From Avena insularis (taxonomy: Eukaryota > Streptophyta > Magnoliopsida > Poales > Poaceae), in contig CM042685.1 of assembly GCA_023614405.1 (NCBI GenBank), forward strand, positions 85,984,684 to 86,048,683: a DNA stretch of 64,000 bases, read 5' to 3'. The translations under genes were made by a program, and so were the position numbers. The notes under the pieces were generated by a model that saw nothing but the letters and a program-made list of their open reading frames with translations, made no database searches and was not told the origin of the DNA. Below, one piece after another: positions 10,557 through 21,252 of the stretch (positions are counted from its first letter, which is position 1; every line of letters begins with the position of its first letter).

Positions 10557-13400
10557 GTTGTTGGGCCCCCAAGTGTAGAGGTTTGTAGAACAGCAGCAAG
10601 TTTCCCTTAAGTTAATTACCCAAGGTTTATCGAGCTCAGGGAAGAAGTGGTCAAAGGTATCCCTCTCAAGCAACCCTGCAATTAAGATACAAGAAGTCTC
10701 TTGTGTCCCCAACACACCCAATACACTTGTCAGGTGTATAGGTGCACTAGTTCAGCGAAAAGATAGTGAAATACAAGTGGTATGGATGATTATAAGTGGT
10801 AACGGTGCCAGAAAAGAGCTTCTGACGTGGAGGAACATGTTGAATTGCCCTGTAGATCCCGACAACAACCCAGAAAAGAGCTTTGATGGCGTGGAAGAGA
10901 CTAAAGCAAGCAAACATGTAACAGATCTAGATGCAAACGGTGTTTCAATGTTTAGAAACAAGGCCTAGGGATCATACTTTCACTAGTGAAAACTCTCAAT
11001 AAATATATTATCTTCATGATACTACCCGGAACTACTCTCCGGTTGGACACTCTAATCCATGGTAGGGCTATAACAGAACACCTCAAAGTCCGCCTTTCCC
11101 ATCTACCTATTTTTCCAACAAAAACCACAATTTCATAGAGACATCCAACTCCAAATATAACTTATGATAAGTATTTGTAAACTCCAGCCTAAGTGCCACC
11201 ACGTCGTGCACGCTGTCATTTTCACAAACATAGGAAGAGAAGAAATCTATTGAAGCACTTGAGTATTTATGTAGACTCTAGCCTAAGTGCCACCACGGTA
11301 TGCACGTTGTCACTTTCACACATGTGGGGAAATCTAGAGATCTATTAAAGCACTTGAGTAGAAGAGTAGATCTACTTGGTTACAAAGCTCCTGATCACAA
11401 TATGATCAACACATAGATACCGGTAGAGCCCTTAGCCTCGAGGAAGAACTACTCCCTCCTCATCATGGGAATAAGAAATGGCGATGGAGATTGATGGAGA
11501 TGGCTCTGGGGGCAATTCCCTGTCTCAAAAGGGTGCCAGAACAGAGACCCCCGAATCTCCCCTTTGGTGGCGGCCGTGCTGCAGACCTTTTCGTGGATTT
11601 TTTCCCGTGTTAGGGTTTACGTCTTGGGGAGACATATAAGTAGGCGAAAGGGAAAGGTCGGTGGAGGCTAGGGGGCACACACCCCCTAGTGGCACAGCCA
11701 GGGTGGGCCTACGCCACCCTATGGTGTGCCCACCCTGGTGCCCTACTCCGTCTCTGCTTCACATTTCCATATTGCTCCGGGAAAAATAGGCAGATTGGCT
11801 TTTGTCCCATCCAATTCCGAGAATATTCATTTTTTAGCTTTTCTGAAACCAAAAACAGCAGAAAACAGGCAACTAGCACTATGGCATCTTGTTAATAGGT
11901 TAGTTCCAGAAAGTGTATAAAAATACCTCAAAGTGTAGACAAAGCATAACAAAGTTGATACTAAACAAGCATGGAACATCAAAAATTATAGATACTTGCT
12001 CGTCCTCGAGTAGGTAAGTGATAAAAAGAATAATTTTCGAGGTGACATGCACCATCGCATATCAAGATCAAACCATTTGCAAGCATTGATAGTTGGGATC
12101 AAAGTACTCTAAACATGAGCATGAAAGATGTAGCTGTAACAATAAGACATAGCAACTATGTTGCAACATGAAAAGATACAAACAAAGATCATGAATAGCA
12201 ATGCATTGCAAGATGTTTGTTTGTTTCACATATAGAAAACATAGCATAGTTGCATTCAGCTTGTCCCTCATGGAGTAGCAATAAATGCATAGGATACCTT
12301 CAAAGTTCATAAGAGTGACTAGATACAAATAGTTCAAGAACAAGAAATATCAACAATATGAATCAATCAATAATTTTTGGGACAATGCACATAGAACTAA
12401 GAATGGGAACTATGCTCTCTTAATTGGTCCACAAGGATAGAAGGTGGGGTCTCAATATAGAAGTGGAAGAAAGGCCCTTCATAAAAGGAAGCAGGGATTT
12501 AAAGTCTCATAAAGAGTTTCCAAAAATTATGGTACTTGTTACCGTTCAGCTCTCATTGCCCCTATCATAAGCATCTTTAAGTGATTAAGGTTAAAGTAAA
12601 CAAAATATGGAGTATATGCTTAACAAAGTATAAGATGGCAATCTCATGTCCCTTGAGTACGAGGGCCTCTCCTCATGCTACTCAACTTTAGTTACCGGTA
12701 AGTTCTTGTAATAGTAAGTACATGTGTATCATAGAGAACCGCCAACAGGGTACCCCTTGCCCCATGATAAAGGCGCTATCCCATATCAAAATGACAAGGC
12801 AAGAAGACAATGAGAATCTCGGCAATCTTATTATTTACCATGGGAAAATGGTGCTTTTTCTCTCTTTCCACTTTTCTCATATTTTTTTTATTTTTATCAA
12901 TCTCTTTTTTCTATCTCTCTTTTTTTATAAGAAGAATTCTTCATAGATTACTCACTATGGTGATGCTGCAAGTTTCCAGCATGATTAGGCATTAGTTAGG
13001 ATAGCGGCCCAGGCCATTCTCTAACACATATACATAACTCCATGGATTTACAAGCTCCCCTTTTATTTCACACTAACGACATCTGCAACAAAAGAGCATG
13101 ATATCAACTGGGTACAATATACATGTCCAATGTTGAAAGCGTTCCCCGTGACAGCACAGTTCTGCTAATTCCCAACTTATAAGTGCAAGCATATACAACA
13201 TAGATGACACAATGGTTCAAGTTTATTAGGGGCAAGAAAAATAAAGTGTGCCATCAAGTTTGTGAGAGCTTTAATCACTAATTTTCACATAACAAGTTTC
13301 ATTTGGAAGATAGATAAAAAAAGAATATACTTGGAATGGTGTAACACATCATGCATAGGAATTTATAGTGGACACTTTGGAATAACTTGTTTTTGACCTC
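10557..13400. repeat. Unclassified high-copy repeat (family F)
   Basis: Begins TTGTTGGGCCCCCAAGTG. From memory this resembles an abundant Triticeae repeat with landmarks such as CAACACACCCAATACA and CTGCTCGTCCTCGAGTAGG, but I cannot assign a superfamily. It contains a low-complexity T-rich stretch at 12850-12930. The ORFs present are short and look spurious. The right edge is approximate. Confidence 0.45.
11177..11365. repeat. Imperfect tandem duplication, unit about 94 bp
   Basis: Unit 1 (11177-11270) and unit 2 (11271-11365) align along their length. Shared blocks include GCCTAAGTGCCACCACG, the TGCACG.TGTCA core and AAGCACTTGAGTA. Differences are scattered substitutions and small indels, so the duplication is not recent. 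Confidence 0.75.
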
Positions 13401-14520
13401 AACTCTCCCTGCCACCACGCCGGAGGAATAGATCTAGATCTAAACCTCTAAACCCTTCTCCACCACTTGTAATAGTATATCACATCTCCAATTGGTGACA
13501 TTGTAAGACTCTTTGCTATCAACCTTATTGTCTCTATTACAGTGTTTATGATTGTCGATTTCATCTCTATGTTTGAGTAATCCTCTTTGGGCTAAGGGCT
13601 TCAACCTAGCCATCTAGATTTTGTGCATGTTATTTATCATTGATGGGATCATGTATTAGTTTGTATGACATGATGATTGTAGTACCCTATCTTGCATCAA
13701 TCTGAGGACTTATCAGGTACCCAAGACCCCGAGGATTGATCGAGGTAAAGGGAGTGTGAGTAACGACTGATATACAGGATAGGAACCCAGTGACAGAAAG
13801 GGTTGTACGGCTGTATGTGAGGAACTTACTTGAGATTAATGGTGACATCACGATGCTTACCATTAGTTATCTTTCTTCTATGGATTAGACTAATAGGTTA
13901 TTCCTATAAGCGGTTGCGGAGGCGATAACATTTATGGATGAACTACCCATATCTAATTATCTTGCTCTAACAATTACATGAGTAATTTATTATTATCTGT
14001 TATTCCCATCAGATGTTTTGCATAGCTACTGGTGAAAACCGAAGACCCTAGGCCCTCTCTCTCTATCCATCGTCAACAACAACAAGATCGCAAACTCTTG
14101 GTCTGGTGAAAACACAATAGGTATTCTAAAACTCTCGAAGGTCCTTTTAAGTAATCTCACTTTGCTTTTGGCTTCCCGAGGATTCAATAAACCTAGGTCT
14201 ACTAGGGAAAAAGAGCTATACTACATCCGGATCGAATGTATCATCCTCGGACATGGGTGTGTTGGATATGTCTTCAGAATTGATATTTTGGTGGACTGCC
14301 ATGGCTTGCATACATAAATTGCGGCACCAACGGCATCTACAAGTTACCCCGCAGGGCCCGATCCACTAGTAGGTGCAAACATTGTTCCTTCCTTGAGAAT
14401 TATCGTACCACTTGGTTGGTTCCACACAGTAGGTGATGCCTCTGTATATGCGCATAGTTAAGGGTCAGTTCTTGTTGTGAGATTCGGAAGGAACGCATAA
14501 TATGTTGCCTGAAGGATTGA
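13401..14520. other. Unclassified repetitive-looking sequence
   Basis: No ORF of note and no recognisable domain. The right part (from about 13680) may be the upstream part of LTR D1, but I find no second copy in this window to confirm it. A CACTA-like string near 14199 was considered and rejected. Confidence 0.3.
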
Positions 14521-15348
14521 GCATGTGTTTGGGTACAGTAGTGCACCCCTGCAGGGTAAATATTTTCGAGAAGCCGTGTGTCCATAGTTATGGATGCCTC
14601 AGGAGTACAGTGTCATGATCATAGACAATGCCACTAATGTTTTGCCTCTAATAATATGATTAGTAATTATACTTATCAACTAAACGCCTATTTAGCTAAA
14701 ATTGCCACCGTGTGTGTTCTGCAAGGGGACTTTCTCGACTTGTCTTCGAGGGTGAAATCTTCGGATGGGTTATGTTTGGTGTTATATTATAGTTATCATA
14801 TAGTGCTCTCTTATCTCGCTCTAATAGCCGAAGTTGTAGCGTGTCTCTATAAGTTAGAAAGTGCAAGGTTTTCTACCACTGAGCCCACCATACATATGTA
14901 GGCTAGGACCGCCGGATTCTAGATAGCCGTGTACTGGCCTCATTACTGACCGCTCTCTTTCTGTTTTCCTTTGCGCACTGTCGGCACCCTTTGGCTTGAA
15001 AGGTATGTGATTGACGATGTTAGCGAGGTTACCCTTCCGGCTTGGCCTGGGCAGGGTATATGGACACCGCTTGGTTATTCTTTAGGACTTTTAGTCCCTT
15101 TTATTTCTTATCCATACTCGGATACTATTTTTTATTTCTCTTTGAGTTGTATTATTTGTATTGTTGACTCGCTGAGTATTTTTGTATATATAAGTTATTG
15201 TGTACACTGTTGTAAACCAATGTGATGTAAATACTTGTAATGGAATCCCACCCACACAAAAGTGTCTGGTGGGCGTCTTTGATCGCTTCTATGCAGGTTT
15301 TGGCGGGAAATGCTAAGATCTGCATAGACCCAATTTAGGGGCTTTACA
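14521..15348 (+). repeat. 3' portion of chromovirus LTR, copy D1
   Basis: Aligns with 56950-57942 through shared blocks such as GTGTACTGGCCTCA.TACTGACC, AAGTGTCTGGTGGGC and CGCTTCTAT followed by GGTTTTGGCGGGAA. It ends GGGGCTTTACA at 15348. The three-hairpin block is at 14538-14600: H1 CCCTGCAGGG 14547-14556, H2 TTTTCGAGAA 14563-14572, H3 14580-14595. A weak tRNA-Met-like primer site follows the LTR end. Confidence 0.6.
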
Positions 15349-16112
15349 AGTGGTTTATGATACCCCACTGGTCCAGCCTGTAGGTTAATCTTTCCAACGG
15401 ATGATGTAGAGTGTCAAAACTATTTTGCTACAAATGTGTTACATGACAAGCTCTGAATTTTACTCCTCACCTCTATTCTTCCTCTTCTTACCTCTGCGTG
15501 TTTTGAACCTGATATCTTACCTTGTTCAAGTCTAGGATTTCTCGTGGTTGGATTTCCATCGTACCTTTAGGGTTCCTCTTCCTTCCTTTTGTAATAGTGG
15601 TGCTACATCTGGTTTTGTTCTATATGATCTCTCTTCAGATGATTCCGGTGTTTCATGACTTCTAAGACATCATCATATTTTTGAATATTTGAGAATAATG
15701 GTTGTCAACATCTTTAGTCTGAATTCCAAAAGTTGGGTTGCACAATTCTACTAATCATATGCAGATTAATACTTTGGGTGTGCGATGGAGTAATCCCCGT
15801 CCAACTACTCTTATCATTCGCCCTTGTATACTGAACTAGTGGATTATGGTGATTTCTACTTATTCCACGGAAGTTTGAGGTGGCATCACCCTTTGATACC
15901 TTTACTTCCATCTTTGCCTCTCTGGAGTGTTTCCTCGAAGAGCATGAGCGACAACCCTTTTTGGTGGTGTCGACAATCAAGACGAAGCAAGAATTCTTGT
16001 TAGAGGTGTCGCGACCATGAACCTGACGTAAGAAGATCCAATCATCAACCCCCTTCCCCCGGTGTCTTTTCTTGGATCTCGGGATAAGATCCCCTTATTA
16101 GTGGTGTCGAGT
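15349..16112 (+). other. Non-coding internal scrap ending in hairpin and polypurine region
   Basis: Lies between an LTR end (15348) and an LTR start (16113) on the same strand, so it may be the remnant interior of one deleted element. No protein domain was recognised. At 16074-16092 GGATCT, loop CGGGATA, AGATCC reproduces the pre-PPT hairpin with GG/CC outer pairs. The purine tract itself is degenerate. Confidence 0.45.
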
Positions 16113-17157
16113 TGTAATGCCCCGAAAATATTCGGAAATAAACATTTCGTTTTATTTTATTTTTTGCATCATCATGACATCATCATGCATATTTTTTCAT
16201 AAAATATTTTTGCCAAAAGCCTATTTTGTTTTCTAATTAGTCCCCTCCTTTAATTTCAAATTAAAGCCCCTAGTGTTTCGTGATATTTTGTTTGTCTAAA
16301 ACTATTTTACAAGAGGCTCTTTAAAAAAACCAAAATAAATAAATAAATAGGCTTTAAAAAAACTAGGGGAGGCAGCCAACTGGCCAGGCGCATGTGGCCC
16401 AACCGGAGGCCAGCTACGAACCCAGAACCAGCGAACCCTAATCATACCAACTCCATACCATTATTAAGTTACGCTCCCCCTGCTCTCGCCCTCCCTCTCT
16501 TCTTGCGAGCGCGCCGCCAGAAGCCTGGCCCCTCCCTAGTCCTCTCCGCCGGAATAGCCGGTCGGAGTTGGACAGGGAGAGGCATCGTAGTTTGTAGGGT
16601 TAGTTGTAGTGGCTACGTGCCGGTAGTGGGCTCTATGCCCGGATGTGGAGCTGTCGATCGAGGTGGCCAGATCAAGGCTCTAGGGTTCGTCCTCTTTGCG
16701 CTCTTGTTCCTCTGGTTGGAGCAGCCCGCGACGGCGACGACCACCACATCCAGCAATAAAGTAGAGGTCACTGACGGCCTCCAGATCGGTGTTGTTCCCG
16801 TGCTCTTCCATCTCCCTCTGACCGGCCGTGGGGGCGAGGGGATTGAGATGGTGGGCTTGGTGATGCATGGTTCTGGAGGTGTCGAGGGTGCTGCCACTTT
16901 GGTGCATGAGCGCGGTGCTGGGTGGTGGCCTTTCTCGCCTTCGGTCTCTTTCTGTCTCCCTCTGGCCGGCCGTGGAGGCGGGTGGAAGGAGACAGCGACC
17001 TGGCGGCAAGCGGGCGGCTCCCTCTCCTTCAAGCGCTGTCGCCACTACTCCGATGCGTTCGATGCATCCCTTATCTTCCTGGCTGGCCATGGAGGCAAAG
17101 GGCGAAGACGTGGGCTGCTCGGTGTGCTTTGGAGATCTTTGGTGGCTTGGGAGGCTT
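16113..17157 (+). repeat. Chromovirus LTR start (family E) with GC-rich leader-like region
   Basis: Begins TGTAATGCCCCG after the hairpin. This pairs with the end of D1 (GGGGCTTTACA) as a 10/11 short inverted terminus, so D1 and E may be the two LTRs of one internally deleted element. About 16390-17157 is strongly GC-rich and open in several overlapping frames on both strands, which is typical of CpG-rich LTR promoter DNA. I do not call those ORFs genes. A block CCGGCCGTGG occurs twice (near 16822 and 16965). The 3' end is not identifiable. Confidence 0.5.
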
Positions 17158-17562
17158 CTTGAGCTTGTGCCTCCTGCGGCGGATCCCAAGCGGTGTCTCA
17201 CCGCCGCTATTCAAGGCCATATGGATGGCCCTGTCATGCTCTGCAGCGGCGGCTGCAAGAGCGTCTTCTCCCTCTTCGCGAGGGTCTTCCCGAGTCCAGG
17301 CATGGTCGTTAGCGCTCCGTCTCTACCAATTGGTCCTGTCCCCGGTGAGAGATGGAGTGGCCGCGCCTGGAGGCTCGTCGTCGCCGGCGTCAAGCAAGGA
17401 CTCGATCGTGTTTCTGTGATCCTTTTTAGGGTGTTCTTTGTTAAATCTCAGGACCTAGTTGTTTTTTCTTTACTGTATGAGGTCCTTTCTGTAAATGTAC
17501 ACCCTGCGACGTCGTAATACAAGCTATGGGTCCTTTGGGACCATTCCTGTTCAAAAAAAAAA
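17158..17562 (+). other. Poly(A)-terminated segment, possible retroposed sequence
   Basis: GC-rich sequence that becomes T-rich near 17460 and ends in a short stem GGTCC-TTTG-GGACC followed within about 12 bases by a run of A. That ending resembles the 3' end of a LINE or another retroposed transcript. I see no reverse transcriptase domain and no clear target duplication, so the call is tentative. Confidence 0.3.
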
Positions 17563-17740
17563 CCAACTCCACACCGCCGCCACTATACATACGCGACACC
17601 AGACCACCACGTAACACAAACACACAACAGGGACCCACCAGCCCCAATCACAAACACGACACCGCCACTCTTATCAACCCGACACATCAACACGGATGCA
17701 CACACACACCACACAGAACACACACGCACACATGACTTCA
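17563..17740. repeat. AC-rich low-complexity tract
   Basis: Almost purine-pyrimidine alternating CA-rich DNA with many ACAC and CCAC steps and few G or T on this strand. No coding content is supported. Confidence 0.6.
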
Positions 17741-17959
17741 CGAACCCCCCTCCTGCTCCGATTTTCCTGTAGCTCGTGTACTGCAGGTTTCTAGCCGGGC
17801 CAAGGGAAACCGACTCAAAATTGTATCGTGGTCATGTATTCACCACCGAGATCTCCCCCGAATAACAATATTTAAGGATCTCTAGACAATGGAACGCGGA
17901 GTACCGATGTTACACTACAAGGCCCGTTAGAGACTAGATGGAACCACAAGACATGTTGG
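17741..17959. other. Unassigned sequence at the truncated 3' edge of the Maximus-like element
   Basis: Nothing recognised. It separates the AC-rich tract from the point where Copia RNase H similarity starts. The expected polypurine tract and 3' LTR of the Copia element are absent here. Confidence 0.4.
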
Positions 17960-18470
17960 TTCTTCATGCACACAAAAGATAGCGCAATATCGCCACGAGC
18001 AACATGATCCCGAATGAAATGATTGCGAATCTCAATATGTTTTGTCCTTATATGCTGCACCGGCTTGTAAGAAATTTTAATGGCACTTTAATTGTCGCAT
18101 AAAAGAGGCACTTTGTCACAATTGACACCATATTCCTTTAAAGTTTTCCTCATCCATAATAATTGTGTACAAGCACTTGTAGCAGCAACATATTCATCTT
18201 TGGCGGTTGAGAGTGATATGCAATTTTGTTTCTTTGAATACCAACACACTAGAGACCTGCCCAAGAATTGACCTGCACCAGAAGTTGATTTTCGATCATC
18301 CTTGTCACCAGCTCAATCTGAATCAGTATATCCACATAGAGAGAAACTAGAGCCTTTGGGATGCCATAAACCAAAATTTTGGGAATAAACCAAATAACTG
18401 AAGATTCTCTTGACTGCCATTAAGTGGCTTTATTTAGGAGCGGCTTGGTACCTTGCACACACTCCTACAC
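17960..18470 (-). pseudogene. Maximus-like RNase H, C-terminally truncated
   Basis: Minus-strand translation gives LSTAKDEYVAATSA, then LLCDN, an in-frame TAA, SAIKISYKP, then HIRTKHIEIRNHFIRDHV and FVCMKNQ. This is the Copia RNase H that degrades RNA in RNA-DNA hybrids, and the element's last coding domain. After KNQ (about 17962) the normal C-terminal tail is replaced by unrelated sequence, so a deletion or rearrangement removed the end of pol and the 3' LTR. Confidence 0.8.
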
Positions 18471-19613
18471 TCAACACGATATCGAGTCTAGAGCGCAAAG
18501 GTAAAGGAGAGAGCCGATCATGGATAGGTATACCTTTTGGTCCACATCTTTACCCTTTGGATTAAGCTCGAGATGACATTTAGTTTGGATTGGAGTAGCA
18601 ATGCCATTGAGATCCATCATCTTGAACCTCTTGAAGATGAGGGTTCCCTCTCTAAGTTGATTAATGAGGGTTCCCTCTCTAAGTTGCTTGATCTCGAATC
18701 CAAGAAAGAACCTTAATTCTCCCATCATAGACATCTCAAATTCATCATTAAAAGCTTGATTAGTAGAGCCAAAAATAATATCGTCTACATATAGTTGGCA
18801 TACAAAAAGCTCCTCGTTAACCTTCTTAGTAAAAAGAGTGGGATTGATTTGCCCAACTTCGAATCCACGGTCTAACAAAATCTCTTTAAGGTGCTCATAC
18901 CACACATGTGGGGATTGTTTAAGTCCATAGAGCACCTTATCAAGTTTGTAGACATGGTTCGGAAACTTGGGATCCTCAAAACCCGGGGGTTGCTTAACTT
19001 ATACCAACTCATGTAGAGGACCACTAAGGAAAGCACTCTTAACGGCTATTTTATGTAATTTAAAATTATGATGAGCAGAATAAGCAAGAATGATACATAT
19101 GGACTCAAGGCGAGCCACAGGAGCATAGGTTTCGCCGAAATAGATGCCTTCCACTTGAGAGAATCCTTGAGCGACTAGCCTTGCATTATTCCTTACAACA
19201 ATTCCATTTTCATCTTCCTTGTTCTTGAAAATCCACTTTGTGCCAATAACACTGCGACACTCTTTGGGTTTTACTACGAGCTTCCAAACTTTGTTTCTCC
19301 CAAAGTTATTCAGTTCTTCATGCATTGCAACCACCCAATCTGGATCTTCAAGATCATCAAAGACCTTCTTTGGTTCTACCATTGATATATGAGCTTGATG
19401 ATCACATAAGCTAGCAAGTTCTCTTCTAGTAGACACTCTTCTTCTTAGATCACCTACAACCTTGTCAAGAGTATGGCCCCTTAACTCAAGGTTCCAATCA
19501 GCATGAGCTTTGTGACGAGCTTCAATTTCCTTATTGTTTCTCGGAGGAGTTGCTTCAATATTTGGATCCTTGTCTTGGCCACTACCTTGTACTTGAACTT
19601 GATTTGTACTCAT
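18471..19613 (-). pseudogene. Maximus-like reverse transcriptase
   Basis: Copia reverse transcriptase in one frame, interrupted by TAA at 18999-19001 just before the QPPGFEDP motif. N-terminal part (19613-19002): MHEELNNFGRNKVWKLV, IGTKWIFKNK, NARLVAQGF, ETYAPVARLE. C-terminal part: VLYGLKQSP, the catalytic YVDD (FVCQLYVDDIIFGSTN), FFLGFEIKQL, and DQKVYLSMIGSLLYL. Between these, a 27-bp (9-codon) in-frame tandem duplication at 18637-18690 doubles LREGTLINQ and sits where the usual SQTKY-type segment is missing. Upstream is a proline-rich linker to integrase; downstream is RNase H. Confidence 0.88.
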
Positions 19614-20148
19614 AACACTAGGCTGTTGTTGTTCTAGATCTTCAGGGCCGGATAATCTGCCCCTAGGTGGGGTCGGATAATTCGACCTAGGAGTTTTGGC
19701 TTCAGTTTCTTCTTCCTGATTGCCCCTGACATGACTTGGAGAGCCAGGGCCGGATAATCGGGCCTAGGATTTTCCAAACTTTCCTGCTCGTCTTAATTCC
19801 CCTTGGAGTGTGTTGGAGTGCCACGGGCGGATAGTCCGCCCCTTGGAGGGGGAGGTCCGTCGTAGGACTACCATTTGTTCCCAGAAGATAGATGATCTTC
19901 AGGAGGTTGTGGTGTTGGTGCAGTAGTTTCTCCAGCAGTAGGGGCTTGTTGATCTTGTGCAGATGATGGCTCCACTTGAGTGGAGAATTGTCCTTCCCGA
20001 TCCGCCAAAAGGGGTTTCTCAATGGGGCAGAAAAATCCCACATCCATTGTTCTTATGGTATCTTGGGGTATTTCAACATCTGCATAAGAAACATCAACTT
20101 GCCCCACATGGGAGTCATCATTTTCATTGAATTCCACACTAAAAGATT
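19614..20148 (-). pseudogene. Linker between integrase and RT of the Maximus-like pol
   Basis: Low-complexity, Pro/Gln-rich coding linker with frameshifts and no catalytic motif. Within 19645-19860 the DNA contains repeated near-palindromes on the core GGATAATC or GGATAGTCC, for example CGGGCGGATAGTCCGCCC around 19823-19841. The same core recurs in this element's LTR at 55760-56202. Confidence 0.65.
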
Positions 20149-20990
20149 CTACAACAATTCCTGAGAACTTGTTGTAGACTCTATAAGTGTGGGATTCGGC
20201 ACCGTAACCAAAAAAATAAATTCTAAAGCCTTAAACTCAAATTTAGACAAACGAACTCCTTTGATGAGAAAGAAACACTTACAACCAAATATCCAGAAAT
20301 ATGATATGTTGGGCTTGTTAATGGTAAGTATTTCATATGGTGTTTTTTCCAAAATCTTGCAGAGGTAGAGCCAATTTGATGAGTGACAAGCGGTAGATAT
20401 GGCTTCAGCCCAATAGTTGTATGGTGACTTGAATTTAGCAAACATTGATCTATCCATATCCATCAAAGTGTGGTTCTTCCTCTCGGCTACACCATTTTGT
20501 TGAGGGGTGTACGCAGCGGAATATTGATGTCTTGTCCCCTCTACACTTAGAAATCATTTAATGTGTAGTTCTTAAACTTGGAGCCGTTGTCACTTCTTAT
20601 TGCCAATATGGGGACATTGTGTTGATGCTCGACCTTAGTGGTGAAATCAATGACAGTTTGTTGAGTCTCACTCTTTAGCTTGAAGAAATAGACCCAAGTG
20701 TATCTTGAGTAATCATCGACTATCACCAAGTAATATTTCTTCCCATCGAGGCCAGCATGATATGGAGGACTAAATAAGTCCACATGAAGTAATTCCAAGA
20801 TCCTCTTTGAGGAAACAATAGTTTTCCTCTTGTGGGGAGAGTCGAGCATCTTGCCTTGAACACATGCCCTACAAACACGATCTTTGGGAAAGGAAACATT
20901 GTCTTTTAGTCCAAGGATGTGGCCACACTTGTGAAGACTTTGCAAAGTTCTCATGTTGACATGGGCTAGACGGTGATGTCATAACCATCC
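20149..20990 (-). pseudogene. Maximus-like integrase
   Basis: Copia integrase, which joins element cDNA to target DNA. A zinc-binding end (LHKCGHI, then CRACVQGKM) leads into the core with D in LLHVDLF and D in IRSDNGSKF. The frame then breaks near 20540; the glutamate motif NGVAERKNHTLMDMDRSM is read from about 20520 to 20440. The downstream segment (YNYWAEAISTACHSSN, TPYEILTINKPNISYFWIFG) is normal for the lineage. At least one frameshift separates the second D from E. Confidence 0.85.
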
Positions 20991-21252
20991 CACGTCGGCC
21001 TTTCCAAATAAGCACATCGGACCCGTAGTGGTTTTCCCTGAAAATTCCACCACATGCAGGTCATTTTCGACGTACCCAACAAAAGCGACCTTTAGAGACT
21101 TGCTCCACAAGAGTACCACTAAATCACCATCAATGAAAACACCAAAGCCCATCTTACCAAGGGCATGAACATAAAGTAAATTATAACCGAGGGTCTCATC
21201 AAGCATGACGTCCACGAGAGAGATATCGTGGGCAACCACTACCTTGCCAAGA
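20991..21252 (-). pseudogene. Maximus-like protease, C-terminal fragment and pre-integrase region
   Basis: Reads LGKVVVAHDISLVDVML, ETLGYNLLYVHALGKMGFGV, typical of the sequence just after a Copia aspartic protease active site. It continues the protein interrupted by the solo LTR; the other half is at 24572-24881. The TSD of the solo LTR (CAAGA, 21248-21252) is its first five bases. Confidence 0.8.

Noticed and set aside
14199..14220. CACTA-type transposon terminus (CTACTAGGGAAAAAGAGC)
   Set aside because: The first base of the CACTA motif is wrong, and no matching inverted end or 3-bp duplication was found.
15351..15362. tRNA-Met primer binding site after LTR D1
   Set aside because: TGGTTTATGATA matches the expected site at only about 7 of 12 positions; kept only as a weak hint.
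16392..17517. Overlapping ORFs of 140-256 codons on both strands
   Set aside because: They lie in GC-rich LTR-type DNA, overlap in several frames on both strands, show no domain and have no conserved counterpart. Lack of stop codons is expected from the base composition.
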